Counted from the stretch's first letter, positions 9,061-22,169 are shown. The stretch is DNA of 64,000 nt from Deinandra increscens subsp. villosa (GCA_039602395.1 JBCNJP010000010.1:32389828-32453827), one strand, 5' to 3'. Program-made: numbers and translations. The notes: generated by a model not told the origin, from the letters alone.

Positions 9061-11626
9061 ATGAACGATCTCAGTTTAGTAACTTCAAACGGTAGCACAA
9101 ACAAACCACCCATGTTCACCCCAGAGGACTTTGACACATGGAAACTCCGTATGGAGGGGTTTGTTTACAGTTTAGACCACTGTATTTGGAAGTCAATTAC
9201 TGTTGGTCCCGTTGTTGTAACTGTACCATCTGCTGATGATGAAAATGTTTTTATAACAAAACCACTTGAAAAATTTACCGACATAGACCACAAACAACTC
9301 GAGGCAAACTTCAAGGCCTACTGGACCTTGCAAGCAGCACTACCTAACTCCATACTATTGGTTTTAAGGGGTACAAAACGGATTTTGAACTATGGAATGC
9401 TCTTAATGAGATGTATGAAGGAACAAGTGAGGTCAAAGAGAACAAAAATGACATTTTAAAACAAAAGTATGAAAATTTCAGTTACAAAGCTGGTGAAACC
9501 ATGACCAACCTGTACATTCGCTTTGTCTCTCTTCTTGATGAGCTTCAAAGAGCTGGTGTAACTCTTGAACTGGCTGATGTAAACAGAAAATTTCTTAGGT
9601 CACTACCTTCAATGTGGACTGTCTATACAGTAAGCATAAGAGAGTGCAAAAATCTTAAGAAAATGAAATTGAGTGAACTCCAAGGTATCTTATGTGCCTA
9701 TGAGATGGAGATAAACCTTAAACAAAACTTAGTCTCTGAAACATCTCAACCTCAATTAACTGCACTTGTAACAACTGATTTTCAAGGTCAAACTTCTCAT
9801 AAGCTCAAACTTTTCTAAAAATGTGTCTCATAACTTTGAGAACAACCATCATGCCTTTGGAGTCGCTGACTCACACTAAAACTTCACACGTGAAGATCTA
9901 GAGTGAATTGGTGCAGATGACTTAGAGGAGATGGACATTCTGACACAACTTGCAATGGTCTCAGTAAGAGCCCAACGTTTCAATAAACGTACTGGGAGAA
10001 CTTACAAAGGAGCCAAGAATGCACCTATTAGTCTTGACAAAAGCAAAGTCAAGTGTTACAGCTGTCACCAACTGGGTCATTTTGAAAGGGAGTGTTCAAA
10101 TCCAAGAAAAGAAGGTTAATTTCAGAACCAAGGTCAAGCCAAGAGCCAAGGTAGTAATCATCACAACAACAACAACTACAAGAACAACAACACCAATGGT
10201 TCCTCAGGCTCACAACCAACAATGCCAAAACCAAGCAGAAGTGGAAGTAACAGTAACCAACAGCAGCTGTGGCTAACCAAACAGAGTTTGTTGACTGGGA
10301 AGAAGTTATTGTTGAATTCGAGCCAATCAACCATGCACTTATGGCCAAGGAAGAGTCATCATCTCAGGTAAACTCTATTCCTGAGAAAGTGTTAACACAC
10401 CTGTGCTCTCCTGCTTGCATTGAACAAGTGAAAAGATACAGGAACCATAACTCTGAGTTAATAGAAGAAGTTTCAAACCTCAAAAAAGAAAAAAAGAATG
10501 TGTCAGAAAAATAGAAAACTCATATATTTCAAAAGTAACTGCTTTAAATGAAGAAATTGAGAAGTTGAAACAAACAAATTAAAATCTAGAAACTCAGATT
10601 GATGACTTAATCTCCAAAATGAACACCTCAAGAAAGGAGACCCAACATGCTAAGGCAGATGTGGGTGCTCTTGAGGAAAAGCTAACTGAAGCTCAATTCA
10701 CTTGTGATAAATTTCAAAAGGCAAATGAAAAGGCTGAAAAACTTTGGAAAGGTGCTATGTATGGCAAAACTGGAATTGGTTACAACTCTGTCCAACCACC
10801 AAGTGATTACTTACCTGTAATTGAACCAATTCCTGCCTTACAAACTGAAAGCACAGTCAGTCTAGTTGTTGATGATACTACTCAAGCAACAATTGTTGAA
10901 GAAAAATGTGAAACTGTTAAAACTGAAATCACTGCTGCAAGCACCTCTGCAGCAGTTGATCAATAAAAAATTTGAAACCAAGGCGTGAAGTACCCCCACC
11001 CACCTTTTATGAACCAAAATATTCAAAAGTTGGAGGTAAACATGTTGCAATGTTAAAACTGGCAAAATCAAAATTTTGGTAGAACAGTTTTCAATCAAGA
11101 AACAAATGAGAAATCCCCTAGATACACTAACTCCTATGAATCTTCTAGAGTACCAGAGTGTATAGTTTGCGGTAAAATGGGTCATTTGGCAGTTGATTGC
11201 TATTTTAACCCTTTGAACAGAAACCAAGTTGTAAAACCTAAAATTGTGAAAAGTCAAAATTTGGCCAAGAAACTATCAGGAAAAGTTTCACCTGTTAAGA
11301 GTCATACAATTAAGCATTTTGAGTCAAATTCAAATCAGGTTTTAATTGGTAATGAACGAAATGGAAGTTTCTCAGTTTTTAAGCAAAACAAATTTCCGGC
11401 TGAAGTTCAAGCGGAACAATTCTCCGCTCGAACTCAAGTTCAACCGGAACAATTCTCCGCTCGAACTCAAGTTCAACCGAAAAACATGAAAAACTTCAGG
11501 TCTGTCACTGCTTTGAAACAAAGACCATCTGTGAAGTTTAGTAAAAATTATAAAATGTTTGAAAGTCAAGGAAGAAGGAATCCTTCAAGAGGAAAAGTCA
11601 ATCCTCAGAACTTTTTCCAAACATAA
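9061..11626 (+). pseudogene. Decayed gag of S
   Basis: The ATG at 9061 starts MNDLSLVTSNGSTNKPPMF, a copia-type Gag N-terminus; after a frameshift near 9410 the UBN2-like capsid domain continues to about 9818. CCHC knuckle 1 (CYSCHQLGHFEREC) is at 10054-10095. A Lys/Glu-rich coiled-coil region (10270-10760) follows, and CCHC knuckle 2 (CIVCGKMGHLAVDC) is at 11159-11200. The Gln/Pro-rich stretch after it contains a 33-bp in-frame repeat (11413-11478). The capsid, knuckle, coiled coil, knuckle order is shared with the Gag of G3 and G4 and is characteristic of long SIRE-type Gags. Several frameshifts and stops (about 9410, 9817, 10117, 10512, 11624) make it non-functional. Gag would form the particle and bind element RNA. 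Confidence 0.8.
11413..11478 (+). repeat. 33-bp in-frame tandem repeat in S gag
   Basis: Two adjacent copies of a 33-bp unit encode EQFSARTQVQP-like peptide. Each copy contains the S-specific word AAGTTCAACCGGAA and the related CCGCTCGAACT. Confidence 0.75.
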
Positions 11627-11974
11627 AAGAATTTTGGTCAAAATGAGTTTGTGACTAGTTCAAGCGGAAGTTTCACTGTTCCGCTTCAAATTGCAAAATT
11701 TGTTAAAATAGCTTTGCATCACATAAGTATGCTACTTCACCAGAAAGAACTAGAGTTCCAAGTCATAACCAATTTCCAACCAATGATTTTGTAGAAATTG
11801 AGTCAAACAAACAGAGGAAGTTTAGAGAAAGAAAAGCACTCGAAAGAAAATAAAAAATAGGTAGTGAGAAATTTCATCAACAAGGTTCTTACCAAAATTT
11901 AGACATTGAAAATGATGATTTGCTCACCGAGCAACCTATTTTAAATACTTTATTACTGAAAGAGTACAAGTATA

Positions 11975-14626
11975 ATGATGCATTGGGAAGACCCAAGACC
12001 ACAAAGGCTTGGGTCCCTTACAAAAACTAATAAATTTGTGACATTGCAGGTGCAGAATAAGAGTCAAGATCGACTATGGATCATTGACAGTGGATGCACC
12101 AGTCACATGACAGGAAATAAAAATATCCTAGAAAACACAAGAACATACAATGGAGGAGCTGTTGCCTTTGGAAGTAACAAGGGGTACATCTCAGCTGGAG
12201 GAGATGTTACAAATGGTTCAGTAAGTTTTGATAGAGTTAATCTTGTTGGTACATCAAACTTTAACCTACTCAGTGTCTCACAAATGTGTGACAAGAGGTT
12301 AAATGTCTTGTTTAATGAGAAAGAGGCAATCATACTTAAATCTAAGGTCAAAATTCCTAAGGAAATGAGTTTTCTAAGAGCACCCAGGAAAGAAGTTTTG
12401 TATGTATTGGATATGTCAATTGCTGCACCTACCAATGGCACTACTTGTTTTATATCCAAAGCCTCGGTTGATGAGTCCGATCTTTGTTATAGAAGGCTAG
12501 GACATGTAAATTACAAGAACATGAACATAATTGCCAATCTTGGTTTATTCAAGGGTCTTCCTACTAAACAATTTATTTTTTCTGAGCACTGTGTACCTTG
12601 CCTCAAGGGTAAGCAACAAAAGTCTTCCTTCAAGCCAAAAGCTGAAAGTTCTATCTCACAACCCTTAGAGTTGCTACACATGGATTTATTTGGGCCAACT
12701 ACGGTAATGAGTTTGGGAAAAAGGTCATATTGTTTTGTAATAATTGATGTTTTCACTAGATACACTTGGGTTTTCTTTCTAAAAACAAAAGATGAAACTG
12801 CTGAATTGTTGAAAACACTTGTTGTCAAGATAGAAAATCATTCAAATTTAAGGTCAAAACAATCAGATGTGAAAATGGCACTAAATTTAAAAATCATGTT
12901 TTAAATTCATTTTGTGAAGAAAAGGGGATAACCAGGCAGTTTTGCTCCCAGAACTCCACAACAAAATAGAGTTGCTAAAAGGAGAAACAGAACATTGATT
13001 GAAGCTGCCAGGGTTATGTTGGCTGACTGTAAACTTCCTGTAATCTTTTGGGCTGAAGCAGTAAATACTATGTCCAAAAAAAATCTAATTGTTAAGGGAA
13101 AGAATAAAACACCATATGAGCTTTGGAGAAATAGAAAACCTAACATTTATTTCTTTAAATCTTTTGGGTGCCCTGTTACAATTCTGATAACCAATGAGCT
13201 ATTGCCAAAATTTGCTGAAAAGGCAGATGATGGATATTCTATTGGGTACTCTGGTGTTTCAAAGGCATATAGAGTATACAAAAAGAGAACTAAGGTTGTT
13301 GAAGAAACACTAAATGTGTTCTTTAATGAGAAATCAAAGAACAACTTTAATTCTCAACCCACTTGGTTATATGATATTTATTCTCTAACAACTACCTTCA
13401 ACATAACTGTTGAGAAGCCTGTTAGTAATTCTATGCAGGAACAGGAAATCAAAGTTCTACTGATGAACATTGGAGGAGTATCTCAAAGAATTTCTCAGTT
13501 GACCCTCCATTCTTTTCTTCTATCAGCATGAAGCCACTGAAGTCAATTATTGTGAACAATACTTATGATGTCATTCAAATTGAAGCAAATGCTGTTCTGA
13601 TTCAAAATCAAGCGGAAGAACTTCCGGTTCAAGTTCAAACGGAACCTGTCTCAACTGAATCTCCGGCTCAAGTTCAACCGGAAAATGACAGTTCAGATTC
13701 TTTGGAGAACTCTAACTCTAGGATCACTAAGCCTTCAAACTCAAATGATTTAGCATCAAATGAGCTCAGATTTGAACATGAATCTATGGGTCAATGCCTA
13801 GTTCCCAAGAGTTAAACACAACACCCGATCCCAACTCACCCATTGGTAACATTGAGTCTGATGTGATAATTCCACAAGTCAATTTTCCCACCAATGGAAG
13901 AAGCCATGAATTCCCAATGTTCCAAGATAGAAGAATCAGCAAGTATCATCCACTAGAGAATGTTATTGGAGAAATGTCAGCACCTATGTTGACAAGAAGC
14001 AAGTTTGTTGATGCAAACATTTTCTTGCATGCTGCCTTTCTGTCACAAGAAGTTCCTACCAAGGTAAAGGAAGCTTTAGAAGACAGCAGTTGGGTGGAAG
14101 CTATGCAGGAAGAACTGTTTCAGATCAACAAATGGTATTAGTTGATTTGCCAAAGGGGCAGAGCCCATTGGTACCAAATGGGTGTTTAGAAATAAGAAGG
14201 ATGACAGAGGAATAATGGTGAAAACAAAGCAAGATTAGTAGTGCAAGGGTATGCTCAAGAGGAAGGAGTTGACTATGATCAAGTTTTTGCTCCTGTAGCA
14301 AGACTTGAAGCATCATAATCTTTTTGGCTTATGCTGCATTCAAGAACTTCCAAGTGTTTCAAATGGATATCAAGAGTGCTTTTCTCTATGGGCTGTTGGA
14401 TCAAGAAGTGTATGTATGTCAACCTCTAGGTTTTGAGGACCCACATCATCCTAACAAGGTGTGCAAGCTTATCAAAGCTTTATATGGTCTCAAACAAGCT
14501 CCTAGGACTTGGTATGAAACCCTTTCCAATTATCTCTTAGAGAATGAGAATAGGAGAGGAGCTATTAACAAAACACTTTTCATCAAAAAGAATTTGAAGC
14601 TCTTATGCAAGCCAAGTTTGAGATGA
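11975..14626 (+). pseudogene. Decayed pol of S: protease, integrase, partial reverse transcriptase
   Basis: Domains run in copia order. Aspartic protease: LWIIDSGCTSHMTG, with DSG at about 12086. Integrase zinc domain: CYRRLGHVN ... CVPCLKGK near 12485-12612, where the usual first His (WHRRLGH in the family) is Tyr. Integrase core: LLHMDLFGPT near 12670, then a stop at 12902. The downstream motif reads RVAKRRNRTLIEAAR near 12970, so the catalytic Glu is Lys. A Gln/Glu-rich linker follows (13530-13815). RT begins at about 14060 (SWVEAMQEELFQINKW), with KARLVVQGYAQEEGVDYDQVFAPVARLEA across breaks, and ends after YGLKQAPRTWYE near 14515. The YVDD part of RT and RNase H are deleted. Confidence 0.85.
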
Positions 14627-14943
14627 GCTCCTAGGACTTGGTATGAAATCTTTTGATGTGGCAAGATTCTTCTACCTCATTACAGCCATTGGTATGATGA
14701 ACTTTGATTAAATGTTTTCAGAAACTTTTAGATAAAGAATTTTTTAAAGGTCCATCTCTTGATACAAAAAGAAAAAGAAAATCTTTGTGTTAATCAGAAA
14801 TAATTTCATTTCATAGTCAGTAACTTCTGTCAAACTATGAAAATTAATACAAGTCATTTTCGAAAAGTCATGTGTTTTGGTTTTGCATTTCAAGTTCCGG
14901 TTCAACCTGTAAGAATATTACTTTTGAAAATCTACGGAGGAAC
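14627..14943 (+). other. Noncoding remnant of S between truncated RT and insertion C
   Basis: After the RT break the sequence repeats GCTCCTAGGACTTGGTATGA (14497-14516 and again from 14627), which suggests the deletion joined similar stretches. The remainder is AT-rich, with one S-specific word (caagttccggttcaacc near 14890). No coding signal is seen. The last five bases are the ggaac target duplication of C. Confidence 0.6.
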
Positions 14944-15598
14944 TGTTGGGTTATATAACTATTTATCAAAACACGAGTACGCAGCGGAAAGAATCCTATG
15001 AATTAATCTAACTAACCGGTTTTAGAACGTGTACCTTTTTAGCTCGGCAAGACTTGATCTTTTGGAGGATTTAAAGCAAATCCCTCTACGATCGCACACA
15101 CGACACACCAATGCTATGTGCTAGCAACCGATCACGAACTCCTCTTGATGTAGGCTTGGTCGAACCACACAAGGAATTGAAACCCCTTGGGTTTTTCCTT
15201 GTTGCCGAATTCGAGAGAGGTTAGAGAGAGAATTAGGGTTTTGCCTTTTTCTGATAAAAGCAGCACCTCAACCTAAACCCAGAGGGTCTATTTATAGGTT
15301 TAAAATACTTGATAAACAAGCAAAAGGATAGGCATAAGAGCCCTAGATCGAAATCGGCCTAGAGGCCTTATCCTCAACCTTCTCCCAATTATAATCCAAT
15401 TATAACTCTCTCTAATTACAACTAACACCCCTCTGTTAACAATTAACTGTCAGTTTTTAACGAAACCTCGTTAAATGTTCGTGATAAATATTAATTAACA
15501 AAAATAAATATTAATACATTTGGTGTCGAGACGTGTGACCCCGTAGGCTTAAATAATATCCGGACATACGCTTACTATTACATGATCATATCCCTACA
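14944..15598 (-). repeat. Left (3') LTR of C
   Basis: The plus strand runs from TGTTGGGTTATATAAC to TCATATCCCTACA. A minus-strand TATA box (CTATAAATAG) lies at 15288-15297. The element's polypurine tract follows directly. Confidence 0.92.
15288..15297 (-). promoter_or_regulatory. TATA box of C LTR
   Basis: The plus strand reads ctatttatag, giving CTATAAATAG on the coding strand of C. The same box occurs in the right LTR near 22514. The region upstream in element orientation (about 15330-15375) is rich in GGCC/GATCG inverted repeats. Confidence 0.6.
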
Positions 15599-15612
15599 GC
15601 TCCCACTTGAGC
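15599..15612 (-). other. Polypurine tract of C
   Basis: The plus-strand gctcccacttgag abuts the LTR. Its reverse complement CTCAAGTGGGAGC is a typical plant copia plus-strand primer. Confidence 0.75.
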
Positions 15613-16431
15613 TTGCAATAGTAAAGGTAATAACATTGGTTAGCGTCTAGCAACACGCCAATGCTCCCAGAAATATTTAAGTACAGTTTCTCAAAGTGTA
15701 TTTAAATGGTACAGTCATTTACTATCCCTTTGTTACCGATACCGTGTTAAATATGGATATGGATCAAAGTCATTCCATACTTTAACGATTCTGTTTCTCA
15801 TTCTCACAACTAACTTAAGATTACCAAATTGCAAATCGAGACATCTCTAGATTTCATTTGGGCACGGCCATGCAAACATCTTAATTAGTCCAATGAGGGG
15901 CCCAGTGGTATCTTCTTCAGCACAAAACTGAAGGAACAAATCCTCTTGACTACACGTGTCACGTCACATACTTCACTACACTTACTGAAAATAGCCCTTT
16001 TGTACTACCTTATTCAGGATAGTTAGACCTATATCAAGTAGGTGCAATCCATACATGCATGACCTGCTTGTATCTCAAGATTAAGGATAAGTAAAGCAAC
16101 CATTTACGAATTTCACTTAATGACGCCGATCCATAAAGTGACAATTCGTTAGTGGGTCAGTCCCGTATGCATCCAACGAATACCATGTGAGTTTGGTGGG
16201 ACCATCCTAACCAATCACTCAGATTTTGTCTTAGTTTAACTATATTCCCATATAGTTAATCGACAATGGACAATTTAGAATACTTGATAAGTACTCAAGG
16301 ATTAAACATGCAAATACAGGACACAATTTACTATTAAATGAAATCAAACATATCAAGTACTTTATTTCATTATGCAAATAGAAATTGTTTACCATCCCTT
16401 ATCCAAATACCGAACATCAGACATACATGAT
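15613..16431 (-). other. 3' noncoding region of C
   Basis: About 820 bp lie between the end of pol and the polypurine tract. No coding signal or clear repeat is seen. Confidence 0.6.
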
Positions 16432-19400
16432 TTAACTAGCTAATTTAAGTCCCATGCCCTCGGCATGCCTTTCAAGCTTCGGCCTCGACAAAGCTTTCGT
16501 GAAAGGATCAGCTAAGTTAATATCTGTGTGAACTTTGAGTAATTTGATTTCACCTAGTTCGATCTGCTCACGAACATAGTGATATCTCCTGGCATAGTGT
16601 CTGGCGCCCTTCTGAACTCCAGGTTCTTTGGCGATGATCAATGCACCCGAGTTATCGTAGTACATGTCGATCGGCAAGTTACTTGTGGGGACAATGTCTA
16701 GCCCACTAATAAACTTCCTTATCTAGACAGCCTCCATTGCAGCTTCCGAAGCAGCAATGTACTCAGACTCTGTTGCAGACATAGCAACTGTGGTTTGTTT
16801 CTTGCTTTTCCAATCCACAGCGCCTCCATTCATAACGAAGACGTACCCAGACTGAGACTTCGTGTCATCTCTATCAGTCTGAAATCCAGCATCACAGTAT
16901 CCGGTCACTTTGAGCTCTTGATCTGGATTTCCCCCATATACCAAAAACAAATCTCTAGTAGCCCGTAGGTACTTGAGAATGGTCTTAACAGCAGTCCAGT
17001 GACTTTCACCTGGATTCTGTTGATAACGGCTAACGATATTTTGCGCAAACGCTATATCAGGTCTAGTGCATCTCACCGCATACATTATAGATCCTACAGC
17101 CGGAGCATAAGGGACTCTTTGCATACGCTTCACCTCATCAGGTGTAGAAGCACCTTGTTTGACCGACAGACCAAGTCCTTCGTGCATTGGTACTATACCA
17201 CGCTTGGAATTCTCCATCTTGAATCGCTTCAAGATCTTATCAATATAAGCACTTTGACTTAGTCCAATCAACCGCTTAGTTCTATCTCTATAGATCTTGA
17301 TTCCAAGAATGAATGCTGCTTCTCCCAAGTCTTTCATGGCAAAACACTTTCCAAGGTGAGATTTTACATCTTGCAACATTGGAATGTGTTTTCCTATAAT
17401 CAATATGTCATCTACATATAAGACAAGGAAAGTAACATTACTCCCACTAGCTTTGCGATATACACATGGCTCATCGGGATTTTGAACGAAACCAAACCTT
17501 TTGATTTCTTCATCAAACCGTTTATTCCAACTCCTCGATGCTTGCTTTAGTCCATAAATGGACCTTTGAAGCTTGCATACTTGGTTGGGATGTTTTGGAT
17601 CAATGAACCCTTCAGGTTGATCCATATAGACTTCTTCATCCAAGTAACCATTCAAGAAGGCAGTCTTAACATCCATTTGCCATATCTCAAAGTCATAGTA
17701 CGCTGCTATGGCTAAGAGAATCCTAATAGCTCTAATGTCTGCTACTGGTGAAAAGGTCTCATCATAGTCAACGCCGAAACGTTGAGTATAACCTTTCTCC
17801 ACGAGACGAGCTTTATAGGTGTGTACATTTCCATCCATGTCGGTCTTCTTCTTGAAGAGCCATTTACTCCCAACGGTTCTTGCGTTAGGAGGAAGATCAA
17901 CCAGGGTCCAAACGTGGTTATCTTGCATGGATTTCATTTCCACATTCGCAACTTCAAGCCATTTGTCAGATTCTGGATCTGATAATGCAACTTTGAAATT
18001 CGGAGGCTCATCGAGATCTCCTGCTATGTTTTCCTCGGATTCGACTAGACCAATCCATCTATCCGGGTTACGTACGATCCTTTCGGATCTACGAAGTGGA
18101 ATCGCAATATCATCGACTTGAGGTTCATCACTTTGAACATTTCCCCCCCCCCAAGTTGATGATTGCTAGTTGTTTCAGAAGGTGACACATCTTCTAGTAG
18201 TTCTACAATTTTCCCACTGTTCTCTTGAGCTATAAAATTCTTTTCAAAGAATTCAGCATATCGAGCAACACGAATAGTGTTTTCGAAAGGATTATAGAAG
18301 TAGTAACCCATTGTTTCCTTTGGGTATCCCACGAAGATGCACTTAGTAGTCCTGGGTTGTAATTTGTCAGGCGTATCACGCTTCACAAGTGCCTCACATC
18401 CCAGACTCTTAAGTAAGACAACACAGGGACTTCTCCATGCCATAATTGATATGGTGTCCTTTCAACCTTCTTAGTTGGAACCATATTTAGAACGCGTACA
18501 GCGGTTTCTAGAGCAAAATCCCAAAATGATAATGGGAGAGTTGTAAGGTTCATCATCGACCTCACCATCTCTAGTAAGGTACGATTCCTCCTCTCAGACA
18601 CTCCATTATGCTGAGGAGTATAAGGAGGAGTAAGCTGTTGGACAATTCCACACGCTTTAAGATAATCCTTAAACTCTTGGCTTAAGTATTCTCCACCACG
18701 ATCCGATCGAAGGATCTTGATGGTCTTACCGAGTTGATTTTCAACTTCGTTCTTGAACTCTTTGAATGTTTCAAATACCTCATGTTTATGTTTAAGCAAG
18801 TAAACATAACCATAACGGCTGAAATCATCCGTGAAAGTCACGAAGTAGCTAGCACCTTTTCTTGACACATGTCTAAATGGGCCACATACATCAGTATGGA
18901 TGAGTCCAAGTAGCTCTTTTGCCCTTTGCGGCTTGTTCGGAAAGGGTTTTCTTGTCATCTTTCCTGAGATACAGGAAACACATTTTTCAAATGATTCATC
19001 ATTTGATTGTAAGATCCCTTCACGTTGAAGTCTTTCAATGCGGTTTTTTGCCAACATGGGCAAGATGACAGTGCCATAGATAGGTAGAGTCCAAACTAGT
19101 TTTGGCTCGTTTGCTAACATTGAACATTGAATTATTTGAAACACAACCATGCATATCAATTTCATAAATGCCATCACAAGGAATAGCATCAAAATAATGA
19201 ACATTATTTTTAGAAACTGAAATACCGATATCATTAAACGTGTTAATAAATCCTTGGTTTTTCAACAAAGAAACTGAAATAACACCTCTAGTGATAGAAG
19301 GTGCATAATGACAATTGTCTAGTACAATAAATAACCCAGAAGGCAGAATTAAATGAAATTCTCCTATAGCTTCCACAGCTGCTGGCAAACCATTTCCAAC

Positions 19401-20441
19401 GAACAGCTGCAAAGCTCCAGGCTTCAGTTTCCTTCTCTTTCTAAGACCCTGTAACGAATTACAGATGTGAGTTCCACAGCCGGTGTCATACACCCATGAA
19501 TCACTCTTAGAAAAGGAAAATAATTCAATTGTGAAGATACCTGAAGTACTAGTCCCACTAGTATTCTTTCTCTTCTTCATCAACTCAGCTAGATAGGTAG
19601 GACAGTTCCTCTTCCAGTGTCCGACTTCACCACAATGGTGACAGATCTGGTCTTTAGCCGGATGCTCTTTTGCGGCCGGAGGGGTTTGCTTGGTTTTAGG
19701 AACAAGCGCAACTGCCTTGCCTTTTCCCTTACCATCATTCTTGCCCTTCGCCTTTTGCGGTCGTTTAGCCTTTTGGATCCTTCCCCCCTTGATCATAAGA
19801 ACTTGGGGTGTTTCAGTGGCCTTTTTAGGAATCGTCTTTTCATACTCGACAAGCATAGCATGAAGCTCAGGTATAGTCTTAGTCTTACTATGCATGTTGT
19901 AGTTGCGCACAAAACCCTCAAAATCCTTCGTAAGAGATTTGAGGATCATGCCAACTGCCACAGCCTGATTATACCCATAATTGAGCGATTCCAATTTGTC
20001 AAAGTAGCTCTTCATCTTGAGCACATGACTACTGACCGATTTACCAGATTCAAGCTTCAAGTCGTGGAGTTCCACAACTAGGTCGAACAATTCAACACCA
20101 GCTTGTTTTTCATACATCTTTTTCAGCTCTTTGATCATATCACAAGGTGTATGAAATTCGTATTGCTTCTGAAGATCGGGAGTCATACTCGAGATCATCA
20201 TACAAGCAACCTTATCGTATCTGCTATACTCTGCGTTGTAGAACGCTTTCTCTTGATCAGAAGCATCAGCAGCTGGCTCGGTCGGCCAATGATGTTCAAG
20301 GACATCGGTCCTCCGTTCAACTCTAAGGACAATCCTCAGTTGACGGTACCAGTCATTGAAGTTAGACCCATTCAGCTTTTCTCTTTCAAGCATTTGACAA
20401 AAAGCATGACCAACATTGTTTTGAGGAGGGTTTGTTGCCAT
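16432..20441 (-). pseudogene. Gag-pol polyprotein of C with a few inactivating lesions
   Basis: The start MATNPPQNNVGHAF at 20441 opens a Gag with a UBN2-like capsid domain, a Lys-rich stretch and one zinc knuckle (CHHCGEVGHWKRNC). Protease follows (DTGCGTHIC; DTG where plant copia usually has DSG), then the integrase zinc domain and core with HTDVCGPF, SDRGGEY and NGVSERRNRT (catalytic Glu retained), RT with YVDDILIIG, and RNase H with SATESEYIAASEA. It ends GMGLKLAS at 16432. Four lesions are visible: one extra base near 19042, one missing G near 18400, a run of ten C at 18143-18152 that shifts frame, and a TAG at 16723-16725 where a Trp codon is expected. The first three lie in or beside homopolymers. 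Otherwise the element looks recent. Confidence 0.9.
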
Positions 20442-22153
20442 CTACAAAACAGATTAAGTTCAAAAATCAGTGTTTTCGATAATCTTTTCCTTAATAAATT
20501 TAATTACCCAATGTTTAAACATTTTAAACAATTAAGCTTATTAAGGCTAGGATCCAATTGACATGACATCATTTCATCAGTTGATCTGCTAGAAATGATG
20601 CATTCAAAAGGTAAGTGACGATCACTAATTGTATTCCAAATACAATTCCTAGATTTTATGGGACCTACAACTTGCACCAAGTGATTTGTAGTCATGTTTC
20701 ATCCCATCTTTTGCCACGGGCTAAGGGTCTCACCGCCTAGCTCGCTTTAAGTCGTCCAACTAAGAACGCACAAATTGTCCACCATTGTGTACCAATGAGT
20801 GGGAATTTGCCATGTAAATGCCATTTTACCATTGTGTACCAATGAGTAAGATGACATCCACAAGTGTCCTTTACAAGGTGGATGGCAAAGACTTAAGTTT
20901 GGTTTGGGTCAAAACAATTTTGATGCGTGATCAAAAAAGTTATGTGTGAAGATTCATGCACTTCTTCATCACATAATGTGTTTATAAAATTCTTAGTTTG
21001 TCTTCCAAATCAAAAGAGCTCGGTAGCTCCATTTGCAACACACAAAGAAGCGTATGGGTGAGGTTTGCAACTTTTGCAATTAAAAACCTACCACTTTAGG
21101 GAAGCAGAGCGACCCGACTTATACCTCTCTTAGAGTGTGTTCAAATGGGTGAGTCGGTGTTTCTTTTGAGTTTTTAGGACACAAATTTTATTTTATAAAC
21201 AAAATCATATTTCAATAGATATTTAACAAATTTCGATTTTCATAAAATAAATTTGCAATAAAACCATTCATTATGTCACAATTATCACAATAATCACATA
21301 ATCTTAGGGTTTCTAATTATCTAATATAATTTTAATTTAATCCTCTTTGATTTAAGTAATAACCATGAACGATTTACATGAAACATCATGGTTTTTACTT
21401 CTTTTTAACACTTAAAATCTAAAGGTACAACATGTTGTTCATAACAATTATCTAATAATAATAAAAACTTGGATTTATAATTTTAGATCACAAAAATCAA
21501 ATTTTAGAGCTAAAATTAGGGTTTCCGATTCGGCAAGAGGTTTTCGATCCAAAATATAGATTTTGATTATTACGACTTCGAGTTTACGATTGAACAAGTC
21601 GAAAATAAGGGGTTTCCGATCGGTTTGAAGGTTTTCGGTCGGATTGATGGGTTTTCGATCGGAAACTTAAGGCGGGTCGAGAACCCGGTTTTCGATCGAG
21701 AAGCATCAGCGGGTCGAGTACCGGCTTTCCGGTCGAGAAGCTCTCAACGGGTCGTAAACCCGGTTTTCGATCGTAGACTTTTCGATCAGTTCGAAAAGCC
21801 TTTTCGATCGGAACCTTTCCGATCGGTACTTTACGATCGTGATCGGGTCGAAAAGCCTTTCCGATCGGAACCCTTTCCGATCGGATACTTTTCGATCGTG
21901 AAGTGTGGTTTACGATCGGAAATCAAGGGTCTCCGATCGTAGAGCAGCGACAGGTCGAGAACCGATTTTCGAGTTTGGGATCCAAGCCACGGGTCGAAAA
22001 ACCGGTTTTCGATCAGGATTAGGACTTTTCGATCAGGTCGAAAAACCTTTCCAATTGTAAAATCACGATTTTAATTTTGATCGAAAGGCTAGAATCTTAT
22101 TTTGTTACCCCCTTTCCAAGTTTTTATCCCCGGTAATTAATTAAAATCATAGG
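20442..22153 (-). other. Long 5' leader of C, with a GATCG-rich array
   Basis: About 1.7 kb separate the primer-binding site from the Gag start. The part nearest the LTR (21530-22080) is packed with irregularly spaced words such as TTTTCGATCGG and GGGTCGAGAACCC. The rest (20442-21500) is AT-rich with no ORF of note. Leader RNA of this kind would carry packaging signals; this is not shown by the sequence. Confidence 0.65.
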
Positions 22154-22169
22154 TGGCTCGTGATACCAC
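22154..22169 (-). other. Primer-binding site of C
   Basis: The plus strand reads ggctcgtgataccac directly before TGTTGGG. Its reverse complement GTGGTATCACGAGCC resembles the tRNA-Met site TGGTATCAGAGCC with a one-base difference in spacing. Confidence 0.7.
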
